Source: Oscillospiraceae bacterium (GTDB lineage Bacteria > Bacillota > Clostridia > Oscillospirales > Oscillospiraceae). Taken from it: 62,028 nt of DNA. The stretch lies in contig JAAWSV010000011.1 in NCBI GenBank assembly GCA_022801715.1, positions 1 to 62,028 of the forward strand, read 5' to 3'. The notes under the pieces were generated by a model, which had not been told where the DNA came from, did not search any database, and saw nothing but the letters and a program-made list of their open reading frames with translations. Positions within the stretch are counted from its first letter, which is position 1, and each line of letters starts with the position of its first letter. The position numbers and the translations under genes were made by a program. This document shows positions 1 through 9,600 of the stretch, piece after piece.

Positions 1-1043
1 TTGCAGACGGATTTAAGGAGCTGAAAAAAGCAAGTGAACCGCTTTATAAAACTCCGAAATCCATACAACAGACGATTGAGATCATGAAGGTGGCGGAGAC
101 GCCCAGCTGTATCAAATTCCGTAATGGAATAGCCAAACAGTTCTTCATTAGGCCCAAAATCACTGATCTTTGTATTGTTTCCATTTGCATCATACTCAAA
201 GGTCCGATAGTAGGTCACATCCAAGCCCGCTCTCCGCTCAGTCTCCCGAACCAGCTGTCCAGCGGCGTTGTACTCCATATCGGTGGCGCTATACAGCTCA
301 CCCTGCGCATCGTAGCTCCGCCGCTGGATGATATTTCCTTCGCCGTCATACTCGCATTCGATCCGCTCGATAATGCCTGTATCATTCATCCAGACGTAGC
401 TGACCAGCTCATTTCCCGCCTCGTCATAGACCAAATCCACATGCCCGGTCTGCTCCCCAGCGGCATTGTAGGAGGTAGCGGTGGTCTTTTGGCCCTGACG
501 ATTATATGTATAGTCGTGCCAATAGAGCAGCGCGCCGCCACTGTCATAGGATGTCATCCGCCGGACGTTGCCGGAGGAGTCGGTGATGTTGCCGGCCTCC
601 ATCTCGGCCAGCTTGTCCGCGATGGTCTGCTCACCGCCGGTCTTGTCCAAGCCCTGCCGCAGCACCTCCAGCGCCTTGTCGTACTCACCCCGCCGGATAT
701 ACACGTCGGCTATGCCTAAATACGCCTCCGCCATCGTCTCGTCCAGCACCATGGCCTCCTCGTAATCCGCCAGTGCCGCCGTCAGGTTCTCCTCTGTCTC
801 TCCGGAGAGGACATAGGCGTCGCCGCGGCCGATGTAGGCCGGCGCCTGTTTGGGGTCAATTTCGATAGCGGCGGTGAAGGCCAGAATGGCCTCCTCGTAG
901 TTCCCCTCCTCCAAGTAACGCAGGCCCAAGTCGTACTGCTCCTGCCAAGTTGGGGTGTCCTCTGCGGTTTTTGCACAGGCGGTCATAAACAGAGCAAGGC
1001 ATACCATACCGCACAATACCAGTCGGTTCAAATTCTTTTTCAT
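1..1043 (-). CDS. TPR lipoprotein with RHS-like repeats, 3' end disrupted
   Basis: The start ATG at 1043 is the second of two adjacent ATGs and sits 5 nt from a GAGGAG site. The product begins with a lipoprotein signal peptide ending in the lipobox MTAC, so it should be anchored outside the membrane. Residues about 30-140 form TPR-like helices (YLEEGNYEEAILAFTAAIE, then AYLGIADVYIRRGEYDKAL). The rest is a series of RHS/YD-like strands (YDEAGNE, YDGEGNI, YNAAGQL, YDANGNN, FDTAGRL). True similarity ends near base 98. From there to the window edge the frame runs on, without a stop, through antisense VirB4-like DNA. It is the last gene of the secretion operon, 88 nt after the PP2C gene. A role at the cell surface with the secretion system is inferred from position only. 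Confidence 0.7.
   Translation of the reverse strand, partial: MKKNLNRLVLCGMVCLALFMTACAKTAEDTPTWQEQYDLGLRYLEEGNYEEAILAFTAAIEIDPKQAPAYIGRGDAYVLSGETEENLTAALADYEEAMVLDETMAEAYLGIADVYIRRGEYDKALEVLRQGLDKTGGEQTIADKLAEMEAGNITDSSGNVRRMTSYDSGGALLYWHDYTYNRQGQKTTATSYNAAGEQTGHVDLVYDEAGNELVSYVWMNDTGIIERIECEYDGEGNIIQRRSYDAQGELYSATDMEYNAAGQLVRETERRAGLDVTYYRTFEYDANGNNTKISDFGPNEELFGYSITEFDTAGRLRHLHDLNRLLYGFRSFIKRFTCFFQLLKSVC
3..98 (+). pseudogene. Fragment of a VirB4/TraE-like conjugation ATPase gene (N-terminal part)
   Basis: Reading frame 3 of the plus strand gives a clean 32-residue segment containing PLYKTPKSIQQTIEIMKVAE. This resembles the extreme N-terminus of VirB4/TraE-type ATPases of Firmicutes conjugative elements, where a KTPKSxQxTI segment precedes an NGIFxV segment. 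The similarity stops abruptly at about base 98. From there the plus strand is only the antisense of a lipoprotein gene. The gene therefore enters from outside the window and is cut here, by a real insertion or deletion or by a chimeric assembly join. The VirB4 call rests on memory of the family and is moderate. Confidence 0.5.
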
Positions 1044-1130
1044 CATTTCTCCTCATCCTCATACACACATGATAGCCGCAGACCGCAGAATAGACACGGA
1101 CGCTCAGGCGCGCCGTGTCTCTCCGCTTTT

Positions 1131-2024
1131 TTACGGGATGGTCTCCTCCGTGTGGAGGAGCTGCGACATCTCCACCAAGGTGGTGGTCGGTTTCTCTTCT
1201 TTCCCCAGCAGCCGCTTCCAGGCTCTCCGCAGTCCGCTCTCCGTGGACAGCGCACTCTCGCTGGCCTTCAGGAGGACGGCGGTGATGTTGTCCGTCTCCC
1301 CCCGGATCTTACACTCCTCCGCCATGGCCTGCAGCTCCTCTGTCATCTGCTCCCTGCTGTTCAGGCGGAAGGGCGACAGGCGCTCCTCCAGCTCCTTGGC
1401 GGAGAGCTCGTGGACGTAGCCGTCGGTACACAAAAAATACAGGCCGTTGTTTTGCAGCGCGCCCTCCCGGAAGAAGGGGGTGACACTGTCCCCATTTCCA
1501 AGGCACTGGAGCAGCACATTGCGCTGGGGATGGTGGCGGGACTCGTCCTCGGTGATATGCCCCATGGCCATCTCCCGGGCCACAAGGGAGTGGTCCTCCG
1601 TGAGGCGGCGCAGGGCGCCTCCCCGCTCATAAACCCGGGAATCCCCCACATTGGCAGCAATATAGCGCCCCTCGCAGGCGAGGAACACCGCCGCCGTGGT
1701 ACCCAGCTGCACGCGCTGGGCAGCGGAGTAGGCAAGGAGCCGGCGGTGGGTGGTCTCAAAAACCCGGCTCCACTCCTCCCGCACCCGTCCCTCCCGGAAG
1801 ATGGCGGGAATGCGCTCTAACTGGTGGCCAAACCAATCACAGAAGGCCCGCACGCACACCGCGCTGGCCAGCTCTCCCCGCTGGAGCCCCCCCATACCAT
1901 CACAGACCACCGCCATAACAATCTCCCCGCCGGTGGAGAGGAGGGCCCGGCGGAGGCAGAGGCTGTCCTCATTGGTGCGCTTGTGCGTGCCGGTATCCGA
2001 GTAGGCCGCTGTCAAAAAATCCAT
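1131..2024 (-). CDS. PP2C-family serine/threonine protein phosphatase
   Basis: The 297-residue product carries the metal-binding motifs of PPM/PP2C phosphatases in the usual order: RTNED near residue 17, CDGMGG near residue 41, GDSRVY in the middle, CTDG, and GETDNIT near the end. Such cytosolic enzymes remove phosphate from Ser/Thr residues using two Mg or Mn ions. The start lies 3 nt after the stop of the FHA gene, so the two are probably translated together. No Hanks-type kinase is visible in the window. In type VII loci, FHA domains read phosphothreonine marks that PP2C enzymes erase, so regulation of the EssC-type motor or of the FHA protein is a reasonable inference. The DG of the fourth motif is followed by Y rather than the common L or V. 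Confidence 0.92.
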   Translation of the reverse strand: MDFLTAAYSDTGTHKRTNEDSLCLRRALLSTGGEIVMAVVCDGMGGLQRGELASAVCVRAFCDWFGHQLERIPAIFREGRVREEWSRVFETTHRRLLAYSAAQRVQLGTTAAVFLACEGRYIAANVGDSRVYERGGALRRLTEDHSLVAREMAMGHITEDESRHHPQRNVLLQCLGNGDSVTPFFREGALQNNGLYFLCTDGYVHELSAKELEERLSPFRLNSREQMTEELQAMAEECKIRGETDNITAVLLKASESALSTESGLRRAWKRLLGKEEKPTTTLVEMSQLLHTEETIP

Positions 2025-2027
2025 TCC

Positions 2028-3191
2028 CTACTCCTCCCGGACAAAGGTGAACCGCTCGTTGCCCAAGCGGATATGGTCCCCATCCTGCAGGGGCTGGGGG
2101 ACCATGGGCACTATGGCGCAGTCGTTCACATAGGTTTTGTTGGTTGATTTCTGATCCGTAATGCAGCACTGTCCGTCAACAATGGACAGCTCCATATGGC
2201 GGCGGCTCACCGCGGCATTGCCGATAACACAGTAGGACACACTGCCCGCCTCGGTGCCCACAAGAAAGGGGGTGTGGGTCACAGGGATCTTCTCCCCAGT
2301 CTGCTCACGGACCAAGTAAAACCGCAGGACCGGCCGAGGCGGCTCCGGCTCGCACAGCAGCACCGTCCCTCCGCCGGCGGCCGTATCCAAGCGGCCGGTG
2401 GCCCCCTGCACCGGGGCAGGAGGCGGGGATATCACCGAGGCCGCAGGAGCAGCCGGGACCGGCTCTCCAGAGGGCACCGCCATCACCGGCGCGGCCGGGG
2501 CCGGCGGAGTCGCCAGAGCGGCCGGGGCAGCGGCGGGTACGGGGGAAACAGGCACCGGGCGGTAGACCCGCTCACTCCGCGGCGGGGCCGGGGCGGCGTA
2601 TACCGGCTGGGGCAGCGGGACAGCGGCCAGCGGCGCCGACTGACCGTCCAGCTGGCCCCGTAGGAAGGCGTCAAACTCCTCCAGGGCAAAGGGAATGGGG
2701 CGATTCAGATAGGCCAAGCAGGCATCCAGAAAGCTCACCTGCTCATAGGTGCTCCGGCTGGCCTTTTGGATCATGCGCCTGAAGAAATCCGGCAGGGAGG
2801 CGCTGCGGCGGCTCTCCAACAGGGGGAGATAGATGAAATGTACGGTCCGCCGCTCCATCTGCATATAGATTTTGTCCAGATCAAACACCAGATTCTTGTA
2901 GCTCAAATACACCTGCTGCATCTCCCGGAAAATTTGAATGCACTGCAGCAGCAAATCCGCGAACTGCTCCCGGCTCATGACACAGGTGAGCTGAAACTCC
3001 AGCGTGGAGAACTCGGATATATTGTATTTCAGCACATTGTTCTTCTTCCCCTGCACCACGGCGGGGGCAATCAGGCGGGAAACCGCCCCGGCAAAGAGCA
3101 TCTCCAGTTCCCGGGGGTCAAACCGCTCCCTCCAGCCCAGTTTGGCGGAAAAGAAGCGTACCGCGCCATCCCGATCCGCTGTCAGTTTCAT
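2028..3191 (-). CDS. FHA-domain protein with an N-terminal DUF6382-like domain
   Basis: The 387-residue protein has three parts. Residues 1 to about 185 resemble the DUF6382 family seen before FHA domains in Firmicutes (LKYNISEFSTLEFQL, then LVFDLDKIYMQME and VHFIYLPLL). Residues about 190-285 are a Pro/Ala-rich linker. The last 100 residues are an FHA domain with VSRRHMEL, STNKTYVN and DGDHIRLGN. The usual GR of the first FHA strand is VGTE here. No signal peptide or membrane segment is visible, so it should be cytosolic. It lies 3 nt before the phosphatase gene. FHA domains bind phosphothreonine peptides. The DUF6382-like part may stand in for the pseudokinase of EssB, which is absent from this locus; that is speculation based on gene order and strand pattern. 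Confidence 0.85.
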   Translation of the reverse strand: MKLTADRDGAVRFFSAKLGWRERFDPRELEMLFAGAVSRLIAPAVVQGKKNNVLKYNISEFSTLEFQLTCVMSREQFADLLLQCIQIFREMQQVYLSYKNLVFDLDKIYMQMERRTVHFIYLPLLESRRSASLPDFFRRMIQKASRSTYEQVSFLDACLAYLNRPIPFALEEFDAFLRGQLDGQSAPLAAVPLPQPVYAAPAPPRSERVYRPVPVSPVPAAAPAALATPPAPAAPVMAVPSGEPVPAAPAASVISPPPAPVQGATGRLDTAAGGGTVLLCEPEPPRPVLRFYLVREQTGEKIPVTHTPFLVGTEAGSVSYCVIGNAAVSRRHMELSIVDGQCCITDQKSTNKTYVNDCAIVPMVPQPLQDGDHIRLGNERFTFVREE

Positions 3192-3283
3192 AGGATCTCC
3201 TCCTCTCCATACTTAAACGCCGCTGAACGCGCTTGCCAAGTCCCGCATCCGCAGGCCTGCATACCGTCTGTAAGGGTCAGCCC

Positions 3284-5557
3284 TCAGATCCACGTTCCCT
3301 CCGCGGCCCCGCCGAAGCGGTAGGAGGCGGGCAGAAACTCCCAGTTGTCCTCCCCAATCTCCTCCACGTAGACCGCGCACTTGACATACACATTGGGATC
3401 GCTGCGCAGGGATACCGTAATGGTGGCAGTACCTGTGCTCACCGGGCTGACGATACCAGAGGCATCCACCGTGGCCACGCTTGGATTGTCCGAGGTCCAC
3501 ACCACATCCGGCACGGCGGTCCCCGCCGGCAAATCCAGCTCCAGCTGTACACTGTCCCCACGCAGTGTGACAGTGTAGGATTTCAGATCCAGCTGGGTAT
3601 CGTCGCTGGCACCGATGTCCTCGTTCTTTCCGGCACTGCTTGTCTCGCTGTCGATCACATTTCCGTCCTTGTCTATCGTCACGGTCTCCTCCCAGAATAC
3701 CCAGGAGTAGTTTAAGAGTTCAAAGTGAGCGGCCTTGTCCTTGCTGATCACCGTCCAGTTCCCGCTGAGACCTATGGCCTCGATCAGCGTACCGGAGCCG
3801 CCGCAGGTGATCTTGATGATGGGAAGATACAAATCCGCTTGGATATTCATAGACTCCTTGTAGGTGATTTGGGACTGGCCATCCTCCTCAGTCACCTCAC
3901 AGTTTCCGCCAATATAGGCGCTGGCGGTGAGATTGCCGCCGACGCTGACATCCGCGTCCATGATCTTCACAACGCTCAGCGCGTCCAGCGTGGCCCGGAG
4001 CTTGGCACCAAAGTCCATCTCGATGGCGGCCTCTGTCTCAGCATGGGCGTTGCTGCTGGCCGTGCGGCGGAGACGGCCGTCCTGGTACTCCACCTTGGCG
4101 TTGGCGCCCAGCCCCGCGCGCACCTGGAGCTGGCCGGAGGCGTCCACATAGAGAAACAGCTCCACCGATACGGAGAGGCCCGTGGCCGCAATGGGGATGG
4201 GAACAATGGCAATGCGCAGCTCCTCATGGAGGTTCCCCTCCAGCTTCAGGGAGGCCTTGAGATCGGAGCTGACCTGCACGCTGGCATTCTCGATCCCGTA
4301 GGGGATTTTCAGGAATTTTTTATACTGCACATCGGTGCTCACCGTCAGGGAGTTGATGGAGATGTTGCCGGTGATTTTATAGCCGCCGGAGAACTTGTTC
4401 TCCACCGTCAGATTCTTTTTCCAAGAGTCCGTACTGCCGCCGAAATCCTCAATGCTGGGGGTCTTGTCGTAGACGAAGTTGGAGTTCTCAAGGGCTTGGG
4501 CGCCAGGGCCTCCGCCGAGGGCGCTGGAGTTCTTGCTGGACCAATTCTTCTCAAAATTTCCGCTGCCAAGGGAGAAGTCCTTGCTGAAGCTGTCGGACCA
4601 GGTTTTCAGCGGCTCCGCTTGGGGACCGGCGGAGAGGAAGGTCACGGTATAGCTCCCCGGCTGGCCGTCGGCCACGGGGGAGGCCCCGCCGACAAAGGCA
4701 GGATCCCATATGATCATGGAGGGGTCCGCCTCCACAGTCATATGGACATCCAGTTCATCAAAAAGGTCCTCCAGCGTGGGGGTCTCGGTGACGATGGTGA
4801 GAGTGCCGTCCGCCTCCTCCCGAATTTCCGCCACCTTATAGGCCACACCGGCGGGGTGCTCCGCGGTGGGGGCGGTGACGAAGGTCTCCCCTACGGACAC
4901 CTCCACCGGGCCCTCTGCCGTTTCCACCACGGCAGTCCGGCCTTCGGTGACGCCGCCGGCGTACTCGCCGGGAATGATGAAATCCCTGCCCTGCAGGGTA
5001 AAGCCCTCCTCAGGCAAAGCCCCCATGTCCACCAGATCCTCGGCGGGCGCCACCACCGCCCGCTCCTCCCCAGAGGGAGTCAGGTAGGCGGTACGGGCGG
5101 CCTCCAGAGCAGCCTCACACTCCTCCAAGGTCATCTTGTGCTTCAGATCCTTGTCGGAGTCAATAATCTGCTTCTCCACGGCGTAGTCCACCGCCGGGGC
5201 GCTGTCGTAGTCCTCCCCGGTTCCAGCGGCGGGACAGCCGGCGGACAGGGCGGCGGTGCTGGCCACCTCCTCCTTGGTCACCGCCTGCTCCGGGTCTAAG
5301 CTCTCCCCGGTGAAGATGCAGAGCACCTGCCACTCCGCGGCGGACTGGACACTGGGAAACAGCGGGTTCTCCTTGTCCACATCGCTGTAATAGGGCAGCT
5401 GGGACTGGTACTGGTCGAAGCCGAAGGTCTCAGCCAGCATGGCGATCCACTCCCCGCGGCTCACAGTCTCCCCGTCCTTCCTGCCGCAGGCGCTCAGCGG
5501 CAGCAGCGACAGAAGCATCGCGCCCAGCAGCAGCAGGGAAATCAATCTCTTTTTCAT
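3284..5557 (-). CDS. Large surface lipoprotein with SLH-like and Ig-like (Big_2) domains
   Basis: The start ATG at 5557 is chosen because GGGAGGAA lies 5 nt upstream; an in-frame ATG 15 nt earlier lacks such a site. The roughly 757-residue product begins with a lipoprotein signal ending in LSAC. An SLH-like segment follows (RGEWIAMLAETFGF, then PYYSDVDKENPLFPSV). The long beta-rich middle has no family I recognise. A C-terminal Ig-like Big_2 repeat carries VVWTSDNPSVATVDASG. It lies between the WXG100 genes and the FHA gene. It may be a wall-associated partner or channel-side component of the secretion apparatus, but no motif proves this. The length and the lack of known enzymatic motifs favour a structural role. 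Confidence 0.82.
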   Translation of the reverse strand: MKKRLISLLLLGAMLLSLLPLSACGRKDGETVSRGEWIAMLAETFGFDQYQSQLPYYSDVDKENPLFPSVQSAAEWQVLCIFTGESLDPEQAVTKEEVASTAALSAGCPAAGTGEDYDSAPAVDYAVEKQIIDSDKDLKHKMTLEECEAALEAARTAYLTPSGEERAVVAPAEDLVDMGALPEEGFTLQGRDFIIPGEYAGGVTEGRTAVVETAEGPVEVSVGETFVTAPTAEHPAGVAYKVAEIREEADGTLTIVTETPTLEDLFDELDVHMTVEADPSMIIWDPAFVGGASPVADGQPGSYTVTFLSAGPQAEPLKTWSDSFSKDFSLGSGNFEKNWSSKNSSALGGGPGAQALENSNFVYDKTPSIEDFGGSTDSWKKNLTVENKFSGGYKITGNISINSLTVSTDVQYKKFLKIPYGIENASVQVSSDLKASLKLEGNLHEELRIAIVPIPIAATGLSVSVELFLYVDASGQLQVRAGLGANAKVEYQDGRLRRTASSNAHAETEAAIEMDFGAKLRATLDALSVVKIMDADVSVGGNLTASAYIGGNCEVTEEDGQSQITYKESMNIQADLYLPIIKITCGGSGTLIEAIGLSGNWTVISKDKAAHFELLNYSWVFWEETVTIDKDGNVIDSETSSAGKNEDIGASDDTQLDLKSYTVTLRGDSVQLELDLPAGTAVPDVVWTSDNPSVATVDASGIVSPVSTGTATITVSLRSDPNVYVKCAVYVEEIGEDNWEFLPASYRFGGAAEGTWI

Positions 5558-5647
5558 GGTTATTCCTCCCATTTCTCTCTCCTAAGTCCTTTTTCCGGGA
5601 CAATTACAGCTATCTAAAAGGCAAATTGCCTGAGTATCCATAGTCAG

Positions 5648-5681
5648 GCGTCTGGGGGGCGGCTCTGCGCCCCCCAGACGC
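5648..5681 (-). other. 13-bp perfect stem-loop between WXG100 and lipoprotein genes
   Basis: GCGTCTGGGGGGC at 5648-5660 pairs exactly with 5669-5681 around an 8-nt loop. No T-run follows on the minus strand, so it is more likely an mRNA-stabilising or partial-termination hairpin. It would let the small WXG100 genes be expressed more highly than the genes behind them. Confidence 0.6.
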
Positions 5682-5687
5682 GGGGAA

Positions 5688-5987
5688 TCAAATGAACTGG
5701 TTTGCGGCGTTGGTATTCAGTGTACTTTCCGTCTGCTCGTACTGGGCCACGGTGTTGTCCAAGAATTTGGCGTAGCTCTCGATCACTTCTTTGTAGCTGT
5801 CGAACTTGGGCTGCATACCGGTGATTTTGCTGCGGATCGTATCAGAGGTATCGGAGGTCCACTCTGTCTCCAGCGCGTTGATGGCGGACTTAATCTGCTG
5901 GAGAAGATTGTTTAACGCCTCATTGTGGGTGCGAATCTGCTTGGTTTTGGCTTTTACTTCCTCAAATGTAATTTTAATATCAGGCAT
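5688..5987 (-). CDS. WXG100-family secreted protein (W-T-S variant)
   Basis: This 99-residue helical-hairpin protein has the length of WXG100/ESAT-6 proteins. At the expected turn it has EWTSD, so W-x-S replaces W-x-G. Near the C-terminus it has YEQTE, which fits the YxxxD/E type VII export signal. No N-terminal signal peptide is present, as expected for the family. It sits 18 nt behind a second WXG100 gene. Members of this family form four-helix dimers that are exported by EssC-type ATPases, so the two products may be partners. The second protein lacks an obvious YxxxD/E, which fits a heterodimer carrying a single export signal. The pairing is inferred. Confidence 0.88.
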   Translation of the reverse strand: MPDIKITFEEVKAKTKQIRTHNEALNNLLQQIKSAINALETEWTSDTSDTIRSKITGMQPKFDSYKEVIESYAKFLDNTVAQYEQTESTLNTNAANQFI

Positions 5988-6005
5988 CGTTTCTCTCTCC
6001 TTTCC

Positions 6006-6317
6006 TCAGCTCCCTTGGGACAGCGTCTGGGCCTGCCTGGCCACGTTGTCCTGGGTATCCCGGTAGGCCTGGGCCGCCTTGCGCAGATAGGCCGCGTAAT
6101 CCCGCATCAGCTTGGTCATGCGCTCGAAGTCGTCCCGGAACCCCTCGATCTGGTTGGTGAAGGCGGTGTTGTCCTCACCGGCCCAAGCGCTCTGCATCTC
6201 CTGCACGGTGGTAAACAGGGCCTTATACTCCCCCTCATAGTCGTCCGCCAGGTGGTCCACTTGGGAGGCAGTGCTGTCCAAACGGGTGCTGTCTACAATG
6301 ATTTTTCCTTGTGCCAT
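6006..6317 (-). CDS. WXG100-family protein
   Basis: This 103-residue, charged, all-helical protein has the canonical turn SAWAGED near residue 44. It follows the yukD-like gene by 33 nt and precedes the other WXG100 gene by 18 nt. Its start has an AAGAAAGGAG-type site. The C-terminal helix contains AYRDTQDN, where the tyrosine is followed by an acid at +5 rather than +4, so the classical YxxxD/E export motif is imperfect. It probably pairs with the 5688-5987 product and is a substrate or structural component of the EssC-driven system. Confidence 0.9.
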   Translation of the reverse strand: MAQGKIIVDSTRLDSTASQVDHLADDYEGEYKALFTTVQEMQSAWAGEDNTAFTNQIEGFRDDFERMTKLMRDYAAYLRKAAQAYRDTQDNVARQAQTLSQGS

Positions 6318-6350
6318 ATAATCGCTCCTTTCTTGTTGTTCCCTTTGTTT

Positions 6351-6602
6351 CTATATCAGCATGAGCCTTGAGCCGTTGCGCAGTCCCAGCTCATAGGGGG
6401 TCATGTTAATATTGAGGATCTCCCCGGTGTCCCGCTGGCACAGCAGCGAGGTGGGCGCTGGGATAAACCGTCCCTCCGCCGCCTGGGACAGCGCCTTGGC
6501 CGCCAGAGGCGTCAGCTGGGACAGAGGCAGGTCCGCGGGTATCGTCAGATCATATTCCCGCAGCGCCGCAGGCAGGTATACTGTCACCGTGAGCTTGCCC
6601 AT
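6351..6602 (-). CDS. YukD/EsaB-like ubiquitin-fold protein
   Basis: The 83-residue product has the size and beta-grasp pattern of YukD/EsaB: MGKLTVTVYLP at the start, a central helix with LTPLAAKAL, and a C-terminal NGSRLMLI strand. Proteins of this family are small cytosolic accessory factors of type VIIb secretion. It starts at the base adjoining the end of essC (6603 is the last base of that gene), so the two are translationally coupled, and it lies directly before the WXG100 genes. Low sequence conservation makes the family call partly dependent on this context. Confidence 0.82.
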   Translation of the reverse strand: MGKLTVTVYLPAALREYDLTIPADLPLSQLTPLAAKALSQAAEGRFIPAPTSLLCQRDTGEILNINMTPYELGLRNGSRLMLI

Positions 6603-9600
6603 TTACTGCTCCCCCTCCTTTCGCCGTCCCTCAATCAGCTTCACCAGCACCGGCCTGCCCCGCCGCAGGAGGTAGCCAAAGTGGTTGGGAACCTCGGCAT
6701 AGAGGCTGTTGCTCATCTTGCTCGGCTTCATCAGATACTGCTCGCTGATGCCGTCACCCACCCAGACGCCGTCGCTCCCGGTGATGTGGGTCTTGTACCA
6801 GCCGTCGGCACTGTGGGCGGACATGGCTTTGGCGCTGTCGCAGAGGAGGAAGCGGATTCCGTACTCCGGCCTGGCCTTCTCCATCAGTGTCCGCAGCTTG
6901 TCCTGCCCCTCGGCATCCAAGCTGTCCAGAATGGCGGACAGGCCGGTGATCACGTAGTACTCCCGCTCAAACTCCGGCAGGGGGGCATTCTCCTTCTGGG
7001 CCGTCTTATAGGAGTTGTTCCGCCAGACCATCTCGGTGAACAGGCTCTCAATCCGGCCGGGGAAGCCGCTTTGCAGGTATTGATAGGCAAAGTCCTCCGG
7101 CTCCCGGACAAGGGCGGCGCCGTCCAGTACGGTGACAGAGCCTGCGAGCCGGGACATCTGCTCGGCCATGCCCTCCGCCACCGGGGAGAGCTCCTCCAAG
7201 CTCTTGGTCAGCACCATGGTAATCACAGTACGCTCCATATCCACACACGCCGGCTGTAAGGAGGCCTTCTCCACGCCCACCGGAACCGATGCGGGGGAAA
7301 TCTCCTCCCGGAAGAAGTCCGCAGTGACCCGCGCAGGCAGTACCGGCACAGGCGGGGCAAAGGAGGCCGCCTTGGCGGCCAAGTCCAAGGAGAAGGCGCG
7401 CAGCTCCTTGGGCCCGGCGGCTTCCCCGCAGCGGGCAGTCTGGAACTCGAACACACGCTGTGCCCGGAAGATCCCCCGCCCCTTTAAGGCGGAGGGGTAA
7501 ACGCCGTCAGTACTGCCGAAGATGCCGATGTAGTCGGAGCGGTCGTTGAGCCGCAGACACAGAATATTGGAGAAGTTCTGGGCCACCCGGTAGCGCACCG
7601 CATTGGCGCTGCTCGCTGTTATCAGGAAATAGATCCCGTACTTGGCACAGTCCCGGGTAATCTGAATAAGCTGCTCGTCCAGCGCCTCAAACTGCTCGTA
7701 AAAGGCGGCGTAGTTGCGGAGAATCACAAGAATATGGGGCATCGCCTCCCCGCCGTCGCGGCAGCAGGCAGCAAAATCCCCCTCCGCGCTGGCCAAGAGA
7801 GTGCGCCGGCGCTGAAGCTCCTCCCCCAGCATCTTGAACAGGTTCTGGATTTTCTCCCGGTCGGCTGAGAGGAGCACATCCCCCACCTGCGGAGCATCCT
7901 CGAAGGATTTCAGCGTCTCCTCGCCCAAGTCGATTACGTACACGTTCAACGCCGCCGCGTCGTAGCTGCTCAGCAGCCCCCAGAGCAGCGTGTTCAGCAT
8001 GGTGGTCTTGCCGCTGCCGGTCATCCCGTAGACCAAGGCGTTGCCCTGGGCGGTGAGGGGCAGTGTCAAGAGGCCCTGGGACTGGTTGAAGGGGGCGTCG
8101 TACTCGCCCACAATGGGGTTGAGGGCATAGGGGTCCGCCGTATAGTGGTATTTCTCGGCAAGCTCGCGCAGGTAGATGGCCTCCGGAATGGGCGGGAGCC
8201 ACAGTTGGCGGGCGCAGGTCCCCTCCTCCCCGGCCAGCTTGGAGAGATAGTCCACAATGGTCACCACTTGGCTCTGTCCGCCGGCGGGCTGGGCCTCCGC
8301 GCTCTTGGCCTCGGCAATCACACGGCCCAGCGTGTCGATCACCGCCACACGGTTGTCCTGCTTGCTCTCGCAGCGGTCCCGGGGGACATAGGGCGCGCCG
8401 CACCACGCGGACTGGCCCATCTTGAACAGCTCGTTGAAGCCCACCTGCAGATAGAAGCGGCCGGTGTCCCTCAGCTCCGCCGCGTCAGGGCGCTTGAGCA
8501 TCTCCACACTGTCCGCCTTCTCCTGTACCTTCAGGCAGATGCGGAAGCGGCTGTTGCTCCAGATCTGGTCGTCCACCACGCCGGAGGGCTTCTGGGTGGC
8601 CAGAATCAGGTGGACACCCAAGCTCCGGCCGATGCGGGCGGCGGATACCAGCTGGGCCATAAACTCCGGCTGCTGGGCCTTCAGCTCGGCAAACTCGTCG
8701 GAGATGATGAACAGATGGGGCACCGGCTCCTCCACCATCCCCGTCCGGTACATCTTCTGGTACTTATAGATGTCCACCGTCCCCTCCCCGGAGATCTGCC
8801 GGGCCCGGTTGAACACCGCCTGACGGCGGCGCAGCTCGCTTTGGATGGAGACCAAGGAGCGGTGGACCGCCGCGCCGTCCAAGTTGGTAATGGTACCGGC
8901 CAAGTGGGGCAGGCGGATCCCCGCCTCCGCATCCTCAAAGGCGCCGGCCAAACCGCCGCCCTTGTAGTCGATGAGGATGAAGGCCACCTCGTCCGGGTGG
9001 TAGTTCACCGCCATGGAGAGGATCATGGTGATAATGAACTCGCTCTTACCGGAGCCGGTCATACCGGCCACAAGGCCGTGGGGACCGTGGGCGCGCTCAT
9101 GGAGATCCAGGTAGAAGATCTCCCCGTCCTGCTCCACCCCCAAGGGGACCTGCAGGGAGTTGACTGGGTTGTTCTCCTTCCAGCGGGTCAGGGCGTTGAG
9201 ATGCTCCACCTTTCCCGCGTTGTAGAGCTCCAAGAAGGTAAGCACGCTGGGCACAGTGTAATTCCCCTTGCCGCTGTCGATGGACAGATTGGCCAGTATG
9301 CCGGCTAAGGCCGCCATATCCCGCCGCTGGGTCCCCTCCGCTTGGAAGCGGGTTGTCACCGTGCTCTTCCGGTCAAAGAGAGTGGCCTGATCCGCCTCCA
9401 GCCGCACCACTTGGGAGCACTCCTTGGGCAATTGCTCCACCGACGCCGCCAAGGCGATGCAGGAGAAGCCCACCGCAGACGGGTCCTCCAGCATCCTGCG
9501 GAAAAAGCCTGTTTTCTCCGCCAGCGCCATATCCGCCGCCACGACAACATAGTGGGGCAGGCTGTTTCTCCGCTTCCGCCAGTCCTCCGCCTCCACGCGC

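Noticed and set aside
84-719. A plus-strand ORF of 211 codons beginning MKVAE.
   Set aside because: Only the first five codons belong to the VirB4-like fragment; the rest is antisense to the TPR/RHS lipoprotein gene.
3725-5299. A 524-codon plus-strand ORF, and many similar long ORFs opposite essC, htpG and purA.
   Set aside because: These are antisense shadows caused by high GC; their translations are His/Gly/Gln-rich without domains and lack ribosome sites.
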